40,037 nucleotides of DNA from Terriglobia bacterium (GTDB taxonomy: Bacteria > Acidobacteriota > Terriglobia > Bryobacterales > Bryobacteraceae), in assembly GCA_010084195.1 (NCBI GenBank), contig RGPS01000029.1, forward strand, positions 1 through 40,037, given 5' to 3'. A program made the translations under genes and the position numbers. Each line of letters begins with the position of its first letter. Position 1 is the first letter of the stretch. The notes under the pieces are model-generated. The model was not told the DNA's origin. It made no database searches and saw only the letters and a program-made list of their open reading frames with translations. Of this stretch, positions 17,360-24,997 are shown in pieces.

Positions 17360-18727
17360 CTAATCGATTCTACTCCGTCCGGTAATGACTTCACGGACGA
17401 CCAAAACCGGGGAAACAGCGTTCCCGGCTGCATACTCCGCTGCGACTCCGAATCGCCTCGTCCAGACAACAGAACGACCGTAGGCGATCACCGGCCAGGC
17501 GCGCCGTTCCCATAACGGGACGCGGTAATCCTGGAACAACGTCTTAATCTTTTCAGCGTGGACGGCACCCCGAACGTGCAGAGTGTCACCTGGACGCCAG
17601 TTTCTCAGAACCAGAGGGCCCGTAAAGTGCGCCGGGTCCAAGGCATCCAAATCACTATTATATACGTGGTTCGCGCCAACCAGTTCCATTTCCACCGTTA
17701 AGTGGCGTTCGGGGATCTCGGTCCGCCCCGGGAGAGGAAGGGGGACTTCAAAATCCCGGACCAGCCGATTGTCGAAACCGAGGGGGAAAATGCGAAGCCA
17801 ATCGAATGAGCGGTAGATATCGACGCCGGGAAGCTGGAGGCGACCGCTGCCTTCGCGGGAAAGGCAAAGGTTGCGGACGGCTTCAATGTGCTGGAAGTCG
17901 ATACTGCGCAGGTCGCCCCGGACCAGATCGAGGGCGCGGCGGAGGAGGCGGCGCTGCGTGGCGAGGGGGAGTTGCAGGAGGGTCGCGGTTTTGAGGAGGA
18001 CGGTTTCGCCTTCGTGTCGGAGGTGGGTGGGGGTGAGGCGCTCGAGTTCGGCGGTCCAGTAGGCCTCTTCTGCGCGAGCCCACTCGGCGGTACCGGCCAG
18101 GGTGTTTGCCAGCGACGGATTGATGGCGGTAAGGACAGGAATCACTTCGTGGCGAAGGCGGTTACGGAGGAAGGTGGTGTCGGCATTGGAGGAATCCTCT
18201 CTCCAGGAGAGGTTCCGTTCGGCGAGCCAGTTTCGGATGTCGGCACGGGGAACTTCGAGCAGGGGACGGATGATCCCGGAGGCGGTTTCAGGGAGGATGG
18301 CGGCGAGGCCGGCGGTTCCGGCACCGCGCAGGAAGCGGGAGAGGACGGTTTCAGCCTGGTCGTCGAGAGTATGGCCGGTGGCAACAGCGACGCAGATACC
18401 GTCGGCGATACATTGGCTGAAAAAGCTGTAGCGGCTGCGGCGGGCTTCCTGTTCCAGATTGCCCTCGGCGGGCGGGAGAGTGGCGGACGTGTGGGGCAGG
18501 CCGAGCGATTGGGCCAGTTGCGCGACAAAGGCGGCATCGGCGTCGGATTCCGCGCCCCGGAGGAGGTGGTTGACGTGGAGAATGTGACCGGCCAGCCCCG
18601 CCTGGTGCAGGGCGTGGAGGAGCAGAACGGAGTCAGCGCCCCCGGAGACGGCGACGCCGAGGCGCCCGGTGAGGTAGCTGTAGCGGGCGGCGAGGCTTTG
18701 GGCGAATTCGTGCAAACTCCTGGTCAC
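17360..18727 (-). CDS. tilS: tRNA(Ile)-lysidine synthetase TilS
   Basis: Modifies C34 of the CAU-anticodon isoleucine tRNA to lysidine using ATP and lysine, so that it reads AUA. The N-terminal PP-loop is SGGADS at 28-33 in VAVSGGADSVLLLHAL. It is followed by HVNHLLRGAESDADAAF and GHTLDDQAETVLSRFLRGAG, all standard TilS motifs. The substrate-binding middle and the C-terminal TilS domain (LVLRNWRPGDTL with KIKTLFQDYRVP) are both present, so it is the long form, 455 residues. The open frame continues upstream to 19093, but only the GTG at 18727 gives the family N-terminus (TRSLHEFAQSLA), with GGGAG about 10 bases before it. It diverges from the VWFA/BrnT remnant with 21 bases between. Confidence 0.93.
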   Translation of the reverse strand: MTRSLHEFAQSLAARYSYLTGRLGVAVSGGADSVLLLHALHQAGLAGHILHVNHLLRGAESDADAAFVAQLAQSLGLPHTSATLPPAEGNLEQEARRSRYSFFSQCIADGICVAVATGHTLDDQAETVLSRFLRGAGTAGLAAILPETASGIIRPLLEVPRADIRNWLAERNLSWREDSSNADTTFLRNRLRHEVIPVLTAINPSLANTLAGTAEWARAEEAYWTAELERLTPTHLRHEGETVLLKTATLLQLPLATQRRLLRRALDLVRGDLRSIDFQHIEAVRNLCLSREGSGRLQLPGVDIYRSFDWLRIFPLGFDNRLVRDFEVPLPLPGRTEIPERHLTVEMELVGANHVYNSDLDALDPAHFTGPLVLRNWRPGDTLHVRGAVHAEKIKTLFQDYRVPLWERRAWPVIAYGRSVVWTRRFGVAAEYAAGNAVSPVLVVREVITGRSRID

Positions 18728-18748
18728 TACCGGGCGTATCTCCCTATC

Positions 18749-19075
18749 ATGCGATTCGGATTCATGGGTCTTGTTTTGGCTGGCATGGCTTTGGCCCAGG
18801 AACCTGCCGGGCTGTCGATAAAAGTGGATGTCAGTCTGGTGAACGTTGCCTTTATCGTACGCGACCGGGCCGGGATTCTGAACCGGAGCCTCACAAAGGA
18901 CGATATTGAGGTCTTTGAGGACGGGGTGAAGCGAGCCAAGGTTTTGGGCGCTACGAAAATGGCACGTATTTTGATCGGTGTCTGGACGCCACGAGCTGGG
19001 CGCGTTCGAGCCGTAACGGCTTACCCGGCCAATCGGACCCTTCAGCGTGTATACATGGAGAACCAACAACAATGA
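18749..19075 (+). pseudogene. chimeric remnant: VWFA-type acidobacterial N-terminus joined to the C-terminal half of a BrnT-like toxin
   Basis: The frame of 108 residues starts with a signal peptide (MRFGFMGLVLAGMALA) and the first strand-helix of the acidobacterial VWFA-related family (IKVDVSLVNVAFIVRDRAG, then LTKDDIEVFEDGVKR). The von Willebrand fold should continue for over 200 residues. Instead, at about residue 70 it passes without a stop into VLGATKMARILIGVWTPRAG and VRAVTAYPANRTLQRVY, which fits the C-terminal half of a BrnT RNase toxin (the usual ...RVISAR-A-R-E...Y ending). The toxin's N-terminal half is missing, so neither part should work. The TGA stop overlaps the antitoxin ATG as ATGA (19072-19075), as in a normal toxin-antitoxin operon. 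The fusion was probably created by deletion. Confidence 0.6.
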
Positions 19076-19380
19076 AACAGGCTCGCCAGACATCCGCCTT
19101 CAAATCGGAAGCGGAGGAAGCTGAGTGGTGGTATGCGAACCGCAGCCAGCCGGACAAGGATTTTGCGGAAGCTACCAGGGCCGGTACCCTGAAGCGGCTT
19201 GATCCAGCCGAGCTCAACGCACGATTATCTTCGTCAGCTCGTTCGCGTGTCGTGTCCCTCCGCTTGCCCGAAGATGACATTGCACTGGCCCGCCAACAAG
19301 CTATGCAGCGCGGTCTGCCGTACCAGACCTACATCAAGTCTGTCCTTCACCAGGCCCTTCGAAGCCAGGGCAGCTGGTAG
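19072..19380 (+). CDS. BrnA/CopG-type antitoxin
   Basis: A 102-residue antitoxin of a type II toxin-antitoxin pair. The N-terminus (SAFKSEAEEAEWWYANR) is the BrnA segment that wraps the toxin, and the C-terminus (VVSLRLPEDDIALARQQAMQRGLPYQTYIKSVLHQAL) is a ribbon-helix-helix DNA-binding domain that would form a dimer and repress its own promoter. It is intact, while the toxin gene in front of it is only a 3' remnant, so it is an orphan antitoxin; it may persist as a repressor or by neutralising a related toxin elsewhere. Its original promoter would have been upstream of the deleted toxin start. It converges with the PLP enzyme gene, 6 bases between stops. Confidence 0.82.
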   Translation: MKQARQTSAFKSEAEEAEWWYANRSQPDKDFAEATRAGTLKRLDPAELNARLSSSARSRVVSLRLPEDDIALARQQAMQRGLPYQTYIKSVLHQALRSQGSW

Positions 19381-19386
19381 TCAGAA

Positions 19387-20580
19387 TTACGCGCTGCGCA
19401 AAGCCTGGTCGAGATCGGCGGTGACGTCGGCCGGGTCTTCTATCCCTACGGAAAGGCGCAGAAGATTGTCCTGAATACCGAGGCGGGCGCGGTGTTTCGG
19501 GGCCAGGTCCCGGTGGGATGCCATGGCAGGGTAGAGGATGATGCTGTGGACGTCACCCAGCGAGGTGGCGGGGACGACCATCCGCAGTGCGTTCATCACG
19601 TTGAAAATCTGTTCGCGGGCTGCACCTTTCACTTGAAAGCTCACCATGGCACCGTAAAGGCCGGGGGCGAAGAGGCGGCTGATATTGGCGGCGTCGGGGT
19701 GGTTGGGGTCGCCCGGGAAGTAGACGCGGTCGATGCAGGGGTGCGCCGCGAGCCAGGTCGCCACGGCCTGGGCATTGGCACACTGGCGCTCCATCCGGAG
19801 CGGGAAAGTCTTGATGCCACGCATTGCCAGGTAGGACTCGAAGGGCCCCAGGGTGAGGCCGAGCATGCGGGAAATGTCGCGCAAGGGGCCGTAATGTTCT
19901 TCGTTGGCGATCACAACTCCGCCCAGCACATCACCGTGGCCGGACAGGTACTTGGTGAGGCTGTGAACGACGATCGAGGCCCCGTGTTCCAGAGGCCGGT
20001 TGATAAGCGGCGTCGCGAAGGTGTTGTCGACGATGAGCGGGATATCCTTCGCTTTCGCGAGAGCTCCGATGTGGTCGAGAGCGGGAACGCGCAGGAGGGG
20101 GTTGGCGATGGATTCCATCAGGATCGCGCCCGGGCGGTGCTCTTCAATGGCGGCGGCGACTGCGCTGGTGTCGTCGAAATCGACAAAGTGAACTTCCACA
20201 CCGGCAGGCTCGAAGGCCTTCACCATCATGTTCAGGGTGGCTCCGTAGAGCAGTTTGGCGGCGACTACTACGCGGCGACGGTCGAGGAGAGCCGTATTGA
20301 CGGCCATGTGCAGCGCGGCCATGCCGGAACTGCAGGCGAGCGCACCAGCGCCACCTTCCAGTGCGGCGCAGAGTTCTTCGAGAGCGTCGTTGGTGGGGTT
20401 CGAATAACGAGCGTAGCTTTGGCCCGGCATCTCTTTGCCGAAGACGCGGTCCAGGTAGGCAAGGTCGTTATAGAAATAACTGGTTGCCGTGTGGATAGGG
20501 GTCGTGACAGGGACCCAACTGCCGTTTGAGCCGTTGCGCTTGCGATCACCCGCATGCACGGCTTTGGTCTGCATGTTCAT
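19387..20580 (-). CDS. PLP-dependent Cys/Met metabolism enzyme (cystathionine gamma-synthase/lyase family)
   Basis: Trans-sulfuration family enzyme with pyridoxal phosphate. The 397-residue sequence has the family start TKAVHAGDRKRNGS, the cofactor-binding QSYARYSNPTNDALEE and ACSSGMAA, and the Schiff-base lysine K210 in VVHSLTKYLSGHGDVLGG. Family members include cystathionine gamma-synthase, gamma-lyase, O-acetylhomoserine sulfhydrylase and methionine gamma-lyase; motif reading cannot separate them. It follows cysS by 19 bases on the same strand. Co-transcription with cysteinyl-tRNA synthetase suggests a cysteine/methionine role. The start ATG 20580 is chosen because the frame upstream overlaps cysS. 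No S-box riboswitch is visible, and there is no room for one. Confidence 0.85.
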   Translation of the reverse strand: MNMQTKAVHAGDRKRNGSNGSWVPVTTPIHTATSYFYNDLAYLDRVFGKEMPGQSYARYSNPTNDALEELCAALEGGAGALACSSGMAALHMAVNTALLDRRRVVVAAKLLYGATLNMMVKAFEPAGVEVHFVDFDDTSAVAAAIEEHRPGAILMESIANPLLRVPALDHIGALAKAKDIPLIVDNTFATPLINRPLEHGASIVVHSLTKYLSGHGDVLGGVVIANEEHYGPLRDISRMLGLTLGPFESYLAMRGIKTFPLRMERQCANAQAVATWLAAHPCIDRVYFPGDPNHPDAANISRLFAPGLYGAMVSFQVKGAAREQIFNVMNALRMVVPATSLGDVHSIILYPAMASHRDLAPKHRARLGIQDNLLRLSVGIEDPADVTADLDQALRSA

Positions 20581-20599
20581 GGCTTTATTTACGTTGCTT

Positions 20600-22000
20600 C
20601 TACTTACGTTTCCAGCGGACACCATCTTTGGTGTCTTCCAGAATGACGCCTTTTTCGAGCAGTTCGTTGCGGAGTTGGTCGGCGCGGGCGAAGTCGCGGG
20701 ATTTTTTGGCTGCGGTGCGGGCGGCGATGAGGGTTTCCACATCGTCGGCTGAGATGGCTCCGGCGGCTTCGGACGGCGTGAGGACTTCGAAGACAGAATC
20801 GAAGAGAACCATCAATTCGAGAGCCCGGGCGCGGTTTCCTTCCGCAAAAGTACCGGCATCGAGAGCGACGTTGGCATCGCGAAGGAATTCGAAGACCGCA
20901 CCGAGGGCTTCTGCGGTGTTGAGGTCGTCATCCATACCGGCGCGAAAGTTCAGGTGAGCGGTGTTGGCTTTGGCTTCGAGCTCTTCGTTGAGACCGTCAG
21001 CGAGCTTCGCGGTTTCGAGGCGGAGCTTGAAGTTGCGGAGACGGTCGATGGCGGTTTTGGCCGAGGTCAGGCCGTCGAACGTGAAGTTCAGGCCCTTGCG
21101 GTAGGGGACTGACGCGAGAAGATAGCGGACCGATTCGGGGGTAAAGCCGCGGCCAAAGAGATCGCGCAGCGTGTAGAAATTGCCGAGAGATTTCGACATT
21201 TTCTGACCGTCCACGAGCAGAAATTCCGAGTGAACCCAGAACGTCGCGAACGGTTTGCCGGTGAGGGCTTCCGACTGCGCGATTTCATTTTCGTGGTGCG
21301 GAAAGATGAGATCTACGCCCCCGGCGTGGAGGTCGAGGGTGGCTCCCAGGTAGTGATAGGCCATTACCGAGCACTCGATGTGCCAGCCGGGCCGACCAGG
21401 GCCGATGCAGGTTTCCCAATTCGGTTCGCCTTCTTTGGGAGCTTTCCAGAGAGCGAAGTCGCGGGCGTCCGCCTTTTCGTATTCATCGACATCGACGCGG
21501 GCACCGGCGACCATCCCGCTGAAATCGTTATGGGAGAGCTTGCCGTATTCGGCGAACTTTGCAATGCGGAAGTAGACAGAACCATCGCTGCGATAGGTGA
21601 AACCGTCGGCTTCCAGCTTCGCGATGGACTCAGCCATTTCGTTGATGTGATCCGTAGCGCGGACGATGTGTTCGGGGCGTTCGAGGCGGAGGGTGCCGCA
21701 GTCATCGAGAAACGCCTGGGTGAAGTTATCGGTGTAGTCACGGAGGGACTTGCCCTGCGCGACGGCATTGCGAATGATCTTGTCGTCCACATCGGTGATG
21801 TTCATGACGTGGTTCAGCTGGAAGCCGGAGGCGCGGAGCCAGCGGCGGAGAAGATCGTAAAAGACGAAGGTCCGGAAGTTGCCGATGTGGGCAAAGTCGT
21901 AGACCGTCGGGCCGCACGTGTACATCTTAACCGTGTTATCGGAAAGGGGATGGAAGGGCTCAACCCTCTGCGTCAGAGTATTGTGGAGCTGTAACGGCAT
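20600..22000 (-). CDS. cysS: cysteinyl-tRNA synthetase
   Basis: Charges tRNA(Cys) with cysteine. The class I signature HIGH appears as HIGN at 38-41 within TCGPTVYDFAHIGNFRTF, and KMSKS at 267-271. Zinc ligands expected for CysRS are visible: Cys29, Cys210 in GWHIECSVMA and the His/Glu of FPHHENE at 234-240. LDLHAGGVDLIFPHHENEIAQSEA is the strongest family block. It has 466 residues, the normal length. It is the middle gene of a minus-strand run DUF6526-cysS-PLP enzyme, with 27 and 19 bases between genes. Confidence 0.96.
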   Translation of the reverse strand: MPLQLHNTLTQRVEPFHPLSDNTVKMYTCGPTVYDFAHIGNFRTFVFYDLLRRWLRASGFQLNHVMNITDVDDKIIRNAVAQGKSLRDYTDNFTQAFLDDCGTLRLERPEHIVRATDHINEMAESIAKLEADGFTYRSDGSVYFRIAKFAEYGKLSHNDFSGMVAGARVDVDEYEKADARDFALWKAPKEGEPNWETCIGPGRPGWHIECSVMAYHYLGATLDLHAGGVDLIFPHHENEIAQSEALTGKPFATFWVHSEFLLVDGQKMSKSLGNFYTLRDLFGRGFTPESVRYLLASVPYRKGLNFTFDGLTSAKTAIDRLRNFKLRLETAKLADGLNEELEAKANTAHLNFRAGMDDDLNTAEALGAVFEFLRDANVALDAGTFAEGNRARALELMVLFDSVFEVLTPSEAAGAISADDVETLIAARTAAKKSRDFARADQLRNELLEKGVILEDTKDGVRWKRK

Positions 22001-22027
22001 GGATTTAGGTGGTAGCGAAAACTGTTA

Positions 22028-22465
22028 CTACAGGCGTTCGTGGTCGGCTTTCCAGTTCTTGATGGCGGCTTTGATTTCTTTGTTGGACAGGCCCTTGTCG
22101 GCTGCTTTGCCCGCGAGTTCGACCAACTCGCCATCAGAAGCGAAACGGAGGGCGACAATCTGCTGCAGTTTGAGGCGGGAATCTAAGATTTTGCCGCCGC
22201 TGAGAACGTAGTAGCGAAAGCGTTCTTCCGAGCGGATAGCGCGATCCTGAGCCTGGAGCGCAAAGACGCGGGCTGCCAGGGCAATCCCGATAAGCACGGT
22301 TGCCATAGCCACAATCAGGGATGCGCTGTAGAGGCGAATGTGGTCGCCCATGGACTGGTAAAGGTTCACGAAAGAACCGATCCAGATCAAAAGAAGCAGG
22401 GGCAGCAGCACCTTGTGGAACGGGGTGACAAGCTTAGTGTGATTCGCGGCATTCTGTTCCGACAT
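22028..22465 (-). CDS. DUF6526 membrane protein
   Basis: A 145-residue protein with two membrane helices (about 17-35 LLPLLLLIWIGSFVNLYQS and about 44-70) and a cytosolic C-terminal domain of about 75 residues (RFRYYVLSGGKILDSRLKLQQIVALRFASD). It ends with a charged, helical segment, LSNKEIKAAIKNWKADHERL. This matches, as I remember it, the small DUF6526 family found in acidobacteria and Bacteroidetes; no function is known. It lies directly in front of cysS on the same strand. ATG 22465 starts immediately in front of a polar N-terminus (SEQNAANHTKLVTP). Confidence 0.65.
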   Translation of the reverse strand: MSEQNAANHTKLVTPFHKVLLPLLLLIWIGSFVNLYQSMGDHIRLYSASLIVAMATVLIGIALAARVFALQAQDRAIRSEERFRYYVLSGGKILDSRLKLQQIVALRFASDGELVELAGKAADKGLSNKEIKAAIKNWKADHERL

Positions 22466-22507
22466 GGTCGTTAGTTTCGCTCCTCAGGTAATTATAGCGA
22501 TTGGGCT

Positions 22508-23323
22508 TCAACTCCGTGCAGCGAGTTGCCATTTCGTGCGGGTGTAGGCGATGTGAAAACCAGAACGTTGGGCGTTTCGCTGGGAGCCGCTGCCGGCCTG
22601 AGCGCACATGACGGCGATGGAGCAGCCTTCACGAACGGCGGTGCGGAGCCGTTCTTCGAGGAGGGCTCCCTGGGCACCCCGACCGCGTGCCGAAGGTATG
22701 GTGCAGGCTCCGGCGAACATGGCGACGGGGCCGCGAATACTAAGGCTTCCTCCTGCCACAGGTTCGCCATTCGCAAGAGCGAGGAAGGGTCGCAAGCCCT
22801 CTGCATTGAGCATGATGCTCACCAGGTTGGTGAGGAAGTCGGCGATGCCGGGTGTTTCACTCCAGCCTTCCAGGTTGATACGCAGAAAGGTATCGCCTTC
22901 GCCGGGTTCAAGGGGGCGGACGAGGATGTCGCCGGTGGGCAGGGGCTGCGGCGGGAAGGCGTTGAGGTCGCGGTACAGCACGCTGGTGAACTCGATGGGA
23001 GTGTAGCCGCGGGCGGTGAGGAGGGGCCAAAGAGAAGGGTCGGCCAGCGGGCTGATTTCGTGGTTGACGGCAGCTCCGAGATCGAGGAAGAAGGTCTCGA
23101 TCTGATCAAGGTCACCGGCAGTGACGGGGCCGGAGAGACCCAGTCCAAAGGTTTGCGTGATGGGGGAATCCGGGCCGTCAAACATGGCGCGAGCACCGGC
23201 GATTTCGCGCCAAAGCGCACCTGCCTCGGGCTGTAGTTTGCGCCGGGCTTCCACGTAGGCGGTACCGGCCTCGCATTCGGCAAGTTCCAGGCGGCGGCTC
23301 AAGGCGAGATCGGCGAACAGCAT
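22508..23323 (-). CDS. GNAT-family N-acetyltransferase
   Basis: Acyl-CoA transferase of about 271 residues with an N-terminal degenerate GNAT-like half and a C-terminal catalytic GNAT domain from about residue 128 (DILVRPLEPGEGDTFLR). The acetyl-CoA pyrophosphate loop (motif A) appears as TIPSARGRGAQGALLEERL, preceded by the usual beta strand GPVAMFAGACTI. NAQRSGFHIAYTRTKW is the conserved C-terminal motif B. The substrate is unknown; two-domain GNATs of this kind act on amines or proteins. The open frame reaches 23569, but the ATG at 23323 gives a normal beginning (LFADLALSRRLELAE) and avoids overlap with the divergent phoH leader. Confidence 0.78.
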   Translation of the reverse strand: MLFADLALSRRLELAECEAGTAYVEARRKLQPEAGALWREIAGARAMFDGPDSPITQTFGLGLSGPVTAGDLDQIETFFLDLGAAVNHEISPLADPSLWPLLTARGYTPIEFTSVLYRDLNAFPPQPLPTGDILVRPLEPGEGDTFLRINLEGWSETPGIADFLTNLVSIMLNAEGLRPFLALANGEPVAGGSLSIRGPVAMFAGACTIPSARGRGAQGALLEERLRTAVREGCSIAVMCAQAGSGSQRNAQRSGFHIAYTRTKWQLAARS

Positions 23324-23365
23324 GTCTGCATTATCCCGGGCGGAAAAATCCACGCGGAAAAACAG

Positions 23366-23374
23366 TGCTATAGT
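23366..23374 (+). promoter_or_regulatory. possible extended -10 promoter of the phoH operon
   Basis: TGCTATAGT fits the extended -10 element (TG-n-TATAAT with one mismatch), placed 77 bases before the phoH ATG in the gap between the divergent GNAT and phoH genes. No good -35 hexamer lies 16-18 bases upstream, which extended -10 promoters can tolerate. It would give a leader of about 70 bases. No transcript evidence is available. Confidence 0.35.
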
Positions 23375-23450
23375 CAGAGCGGATGGTCGTTTTTCTGCGT
23401 CCCCAGTTCGCCCCGTCCCCCTCCTTTCTAAAGGCTTCCACCCACCCTGC

Positions 23451-24470
23451 ATGATTGCCAGCGTCCCCAGCGGTAAAGGCATTGAAGGCCTGTTCGGAAC
23501 CCGTGATGAAAATATGCGCCTGATTGAACTGGCGCTGCATGTCACCACGAGGCTTGCCAACGGCTCCATTGAAATAGAAGGCGAACGCGAGGCTGTGCTC
23601 CGTGCCGGGCAGATTTGTGAGGACTACTTTGCCCTGATTCACGAGGGCATGGTGTTTCAGAATGCCGATCTGAATAGTCTGCTGCGCGTAGTGACGGCAG
23701 ACCCGGAAGTGACCCTGCGGGCCTTGGCGAACAGCGGGAAACAGCGGACCTTCGGGCGGAAAGTTCTGACGCCGAAATCGGTTACGCAGCGGCGTTATCT
23801 GGAAGCGATTGAGCGGAACGATCTGGTGTTCGGCCTTGGCCCGGCCGGTACAGGAAAGACGTATCTGGCGGTGGCGATGGCAGTGCAGGCGCTGATTGCG
23901 AAGAAGGTCAGCCGGATTATTTTGACCAGACCGGCCGTGGAAGCGGGCGAAAAGCTGGGCTTTCTCCCTGGAACGTTACAGGAGAAGATCGATCCTTATC
24001 TGCGCCCTTTGTACGACGCGCTGCACGACATGCTGGAGCCGGAGAAGGTAGAGAAGCTGCTGGAGCGTCATGCGATCGAAATTGCGCCGCTGGCCTTTAT
24101 GCGTGGGCGGACGCTGAGTGACAGCTTCATTATTCTGGACGAAGCACAGAACACGACTGTTGAACAAATGAAGATGGTGCTGACGCGCCAGGGTTTCAAT
24201 TCGAAGACAGTGGTAACGGGTGACCTGACGCAGATCGATCTGCCGGGGGGGCGCAGGAGCGGTCTGCTGGATGCCGTGGACGTTCTGCGCAACGTGGAAG
24301 GTATCTCGTTCGTGCATTTCGACGAGAAGGACGTGGTTCGCCACAGTCTGGTGCAGAAAATTGTACGTGCGTACGAAAAGTACAATGAAAAGGCGGGGCA
24401 GCAGCTGAGTTTGAAACTGCTGGAGCCTCCGACCAAAAGTCCCGTCGGCGAACCGCGCGACACAGCATGA
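23451..24470 (+). CDS. phoH: PhoH-family ATPase
   Basis: Cytosolic P-loop protein of the PhoH/YbeZ type, linked to RNA metabolism and ribosome maturation together with YbeY. In 339 residues: an N-terminal KH-like region (LIELALHVTTRLANGSIEIEGE), Walker A GPAGTGKT at 130-137, TRPAVEAGEKLGFLPG, Walker B FIILDEAQN (Asp230-Glu231), and VTGDLTQIDLPGG as sensor segment. The ATG at 23451 is the only standard start in front of the conserved N-terminus; the frame is open upstream to 23322 but without plausible starts near it. The TGA stop overlaps the ybeY ATG by 4 bases, so the pair is translationally coupled. The phoH-ybeY-corC-era order is conserved in many bacteria. Confidence 0.92.
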   Translation: MIASVPSGKGIEGLFGTRDENMRLIELALHVTTRLANGSIEIEGEREAVLRAGQICEDYFALIHEGMVFQNADLNSLLRVVTADPEVTLRALANSGKQRTFGRKVLTPKSVTQRRYLEAIERNDLVFGLGPAGTGKTYLAVAMAVQALIAKKVSRIILTRPAVEAGEKLGFLPGTLQEKIDPYLRPLYDALHDMLEPEKVEKLLERHAIEIAPLAFMRGRTLSDSFIILDEAQNTTVEQMKMVLTRQGFNSKTVVTGDLTQIDLPGGRRSGLLDAVDVLRNVEGISFVHFDEKDVVRHSLVQKIVRAYEKYNEKAGQQLSLKLLEPPTKSPVGEPRDTA

Positions 24471-24997
24471 AATCCGACCCACACTTATTGAAAACGCCCA
24501 CAACGGCACACCGGGACCGTCTTCCCGCAGGGTCTTCTGCTTCGCTTGATGCCGACCCGGCTCCCTGTGAGCTGATAACCTTCCGGCGTAAGCCGGACAC
24601 ACTCGATACTGATTCCCTGGAAGAATTTGCAGAAGTCCTGCGCCGCCGAGTTTTGCGTGGCCGGGAATTTCATTGCCTGATTACCGGCGATGCGGAACTA
24701 AAGCGCCTGAACGGACAGTTCCGGGGCAAGGACGTACCCACCGATGTTCTTTCATTTCCACAGGAAGATGATGGCGGGTATGTGGGAGATCTGGCAATAT
24801 CGCTGGGCCGGGCACGGGCGCAGGCGAAACAGTTTGGGCATTCGATTGAGACGGAGATTCGTGTCCTGATGCTGCATGGTGCTTTGCATTTGAAGGGGCT
24901 GGACCACGAGACGGACTCCGGACAGATGGCTCGCACCGAGACGAAATGGCGCAAAGAGTTTGCTTTGCCCGCCGGTTTAGTTGAACGGACTACGTAG
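24467..24997 (+). CDS. ybeY: endoribonuclease YbeY
   Basis: Single-strand-specific endoribonuclease needed for 16S rRNA 3' end maturation and ribosome quality control. The zinc site HGALHLKGLDH is complete (His137, His141, His147). The PTDVLSFPQEDDGGYVGDLAIS block at about 91-112 is the other family hallmark. The protein has 176 residues, with about 33 more than usual at the N-terminus (SDPHLLKTPTTAHRDRLPAG), a polar extension with no family match. The first ATG is kept because it makes the ATGA overlap with phoH. The next gene starts on the base after its stop codon. Confidence 0.92.
   Translation: MKSDPHLLKTPTTAHRDRLPAGSSASLDADPAPCELITFRRKPDTLDTDSLEEFAEVLRRRVLRGREFHCLITGDAELKRLNGQFRGKDVPTDVLSFPQEDDGGYVGDLAISLGRARAQAKQFGHSIETEIRVLMLHGALHLKGLDHETDSGQMARTETKWRKEFALPAGLVERTT

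Noticed and set aside
17888-19075. A 395-codon plus-strand frame that includes the VWFA/BrnT remnant
   Set aside because: Its first 287 codons are antisense to tilS; only the part from ATG 18749 has a signal peptide and family similarity.
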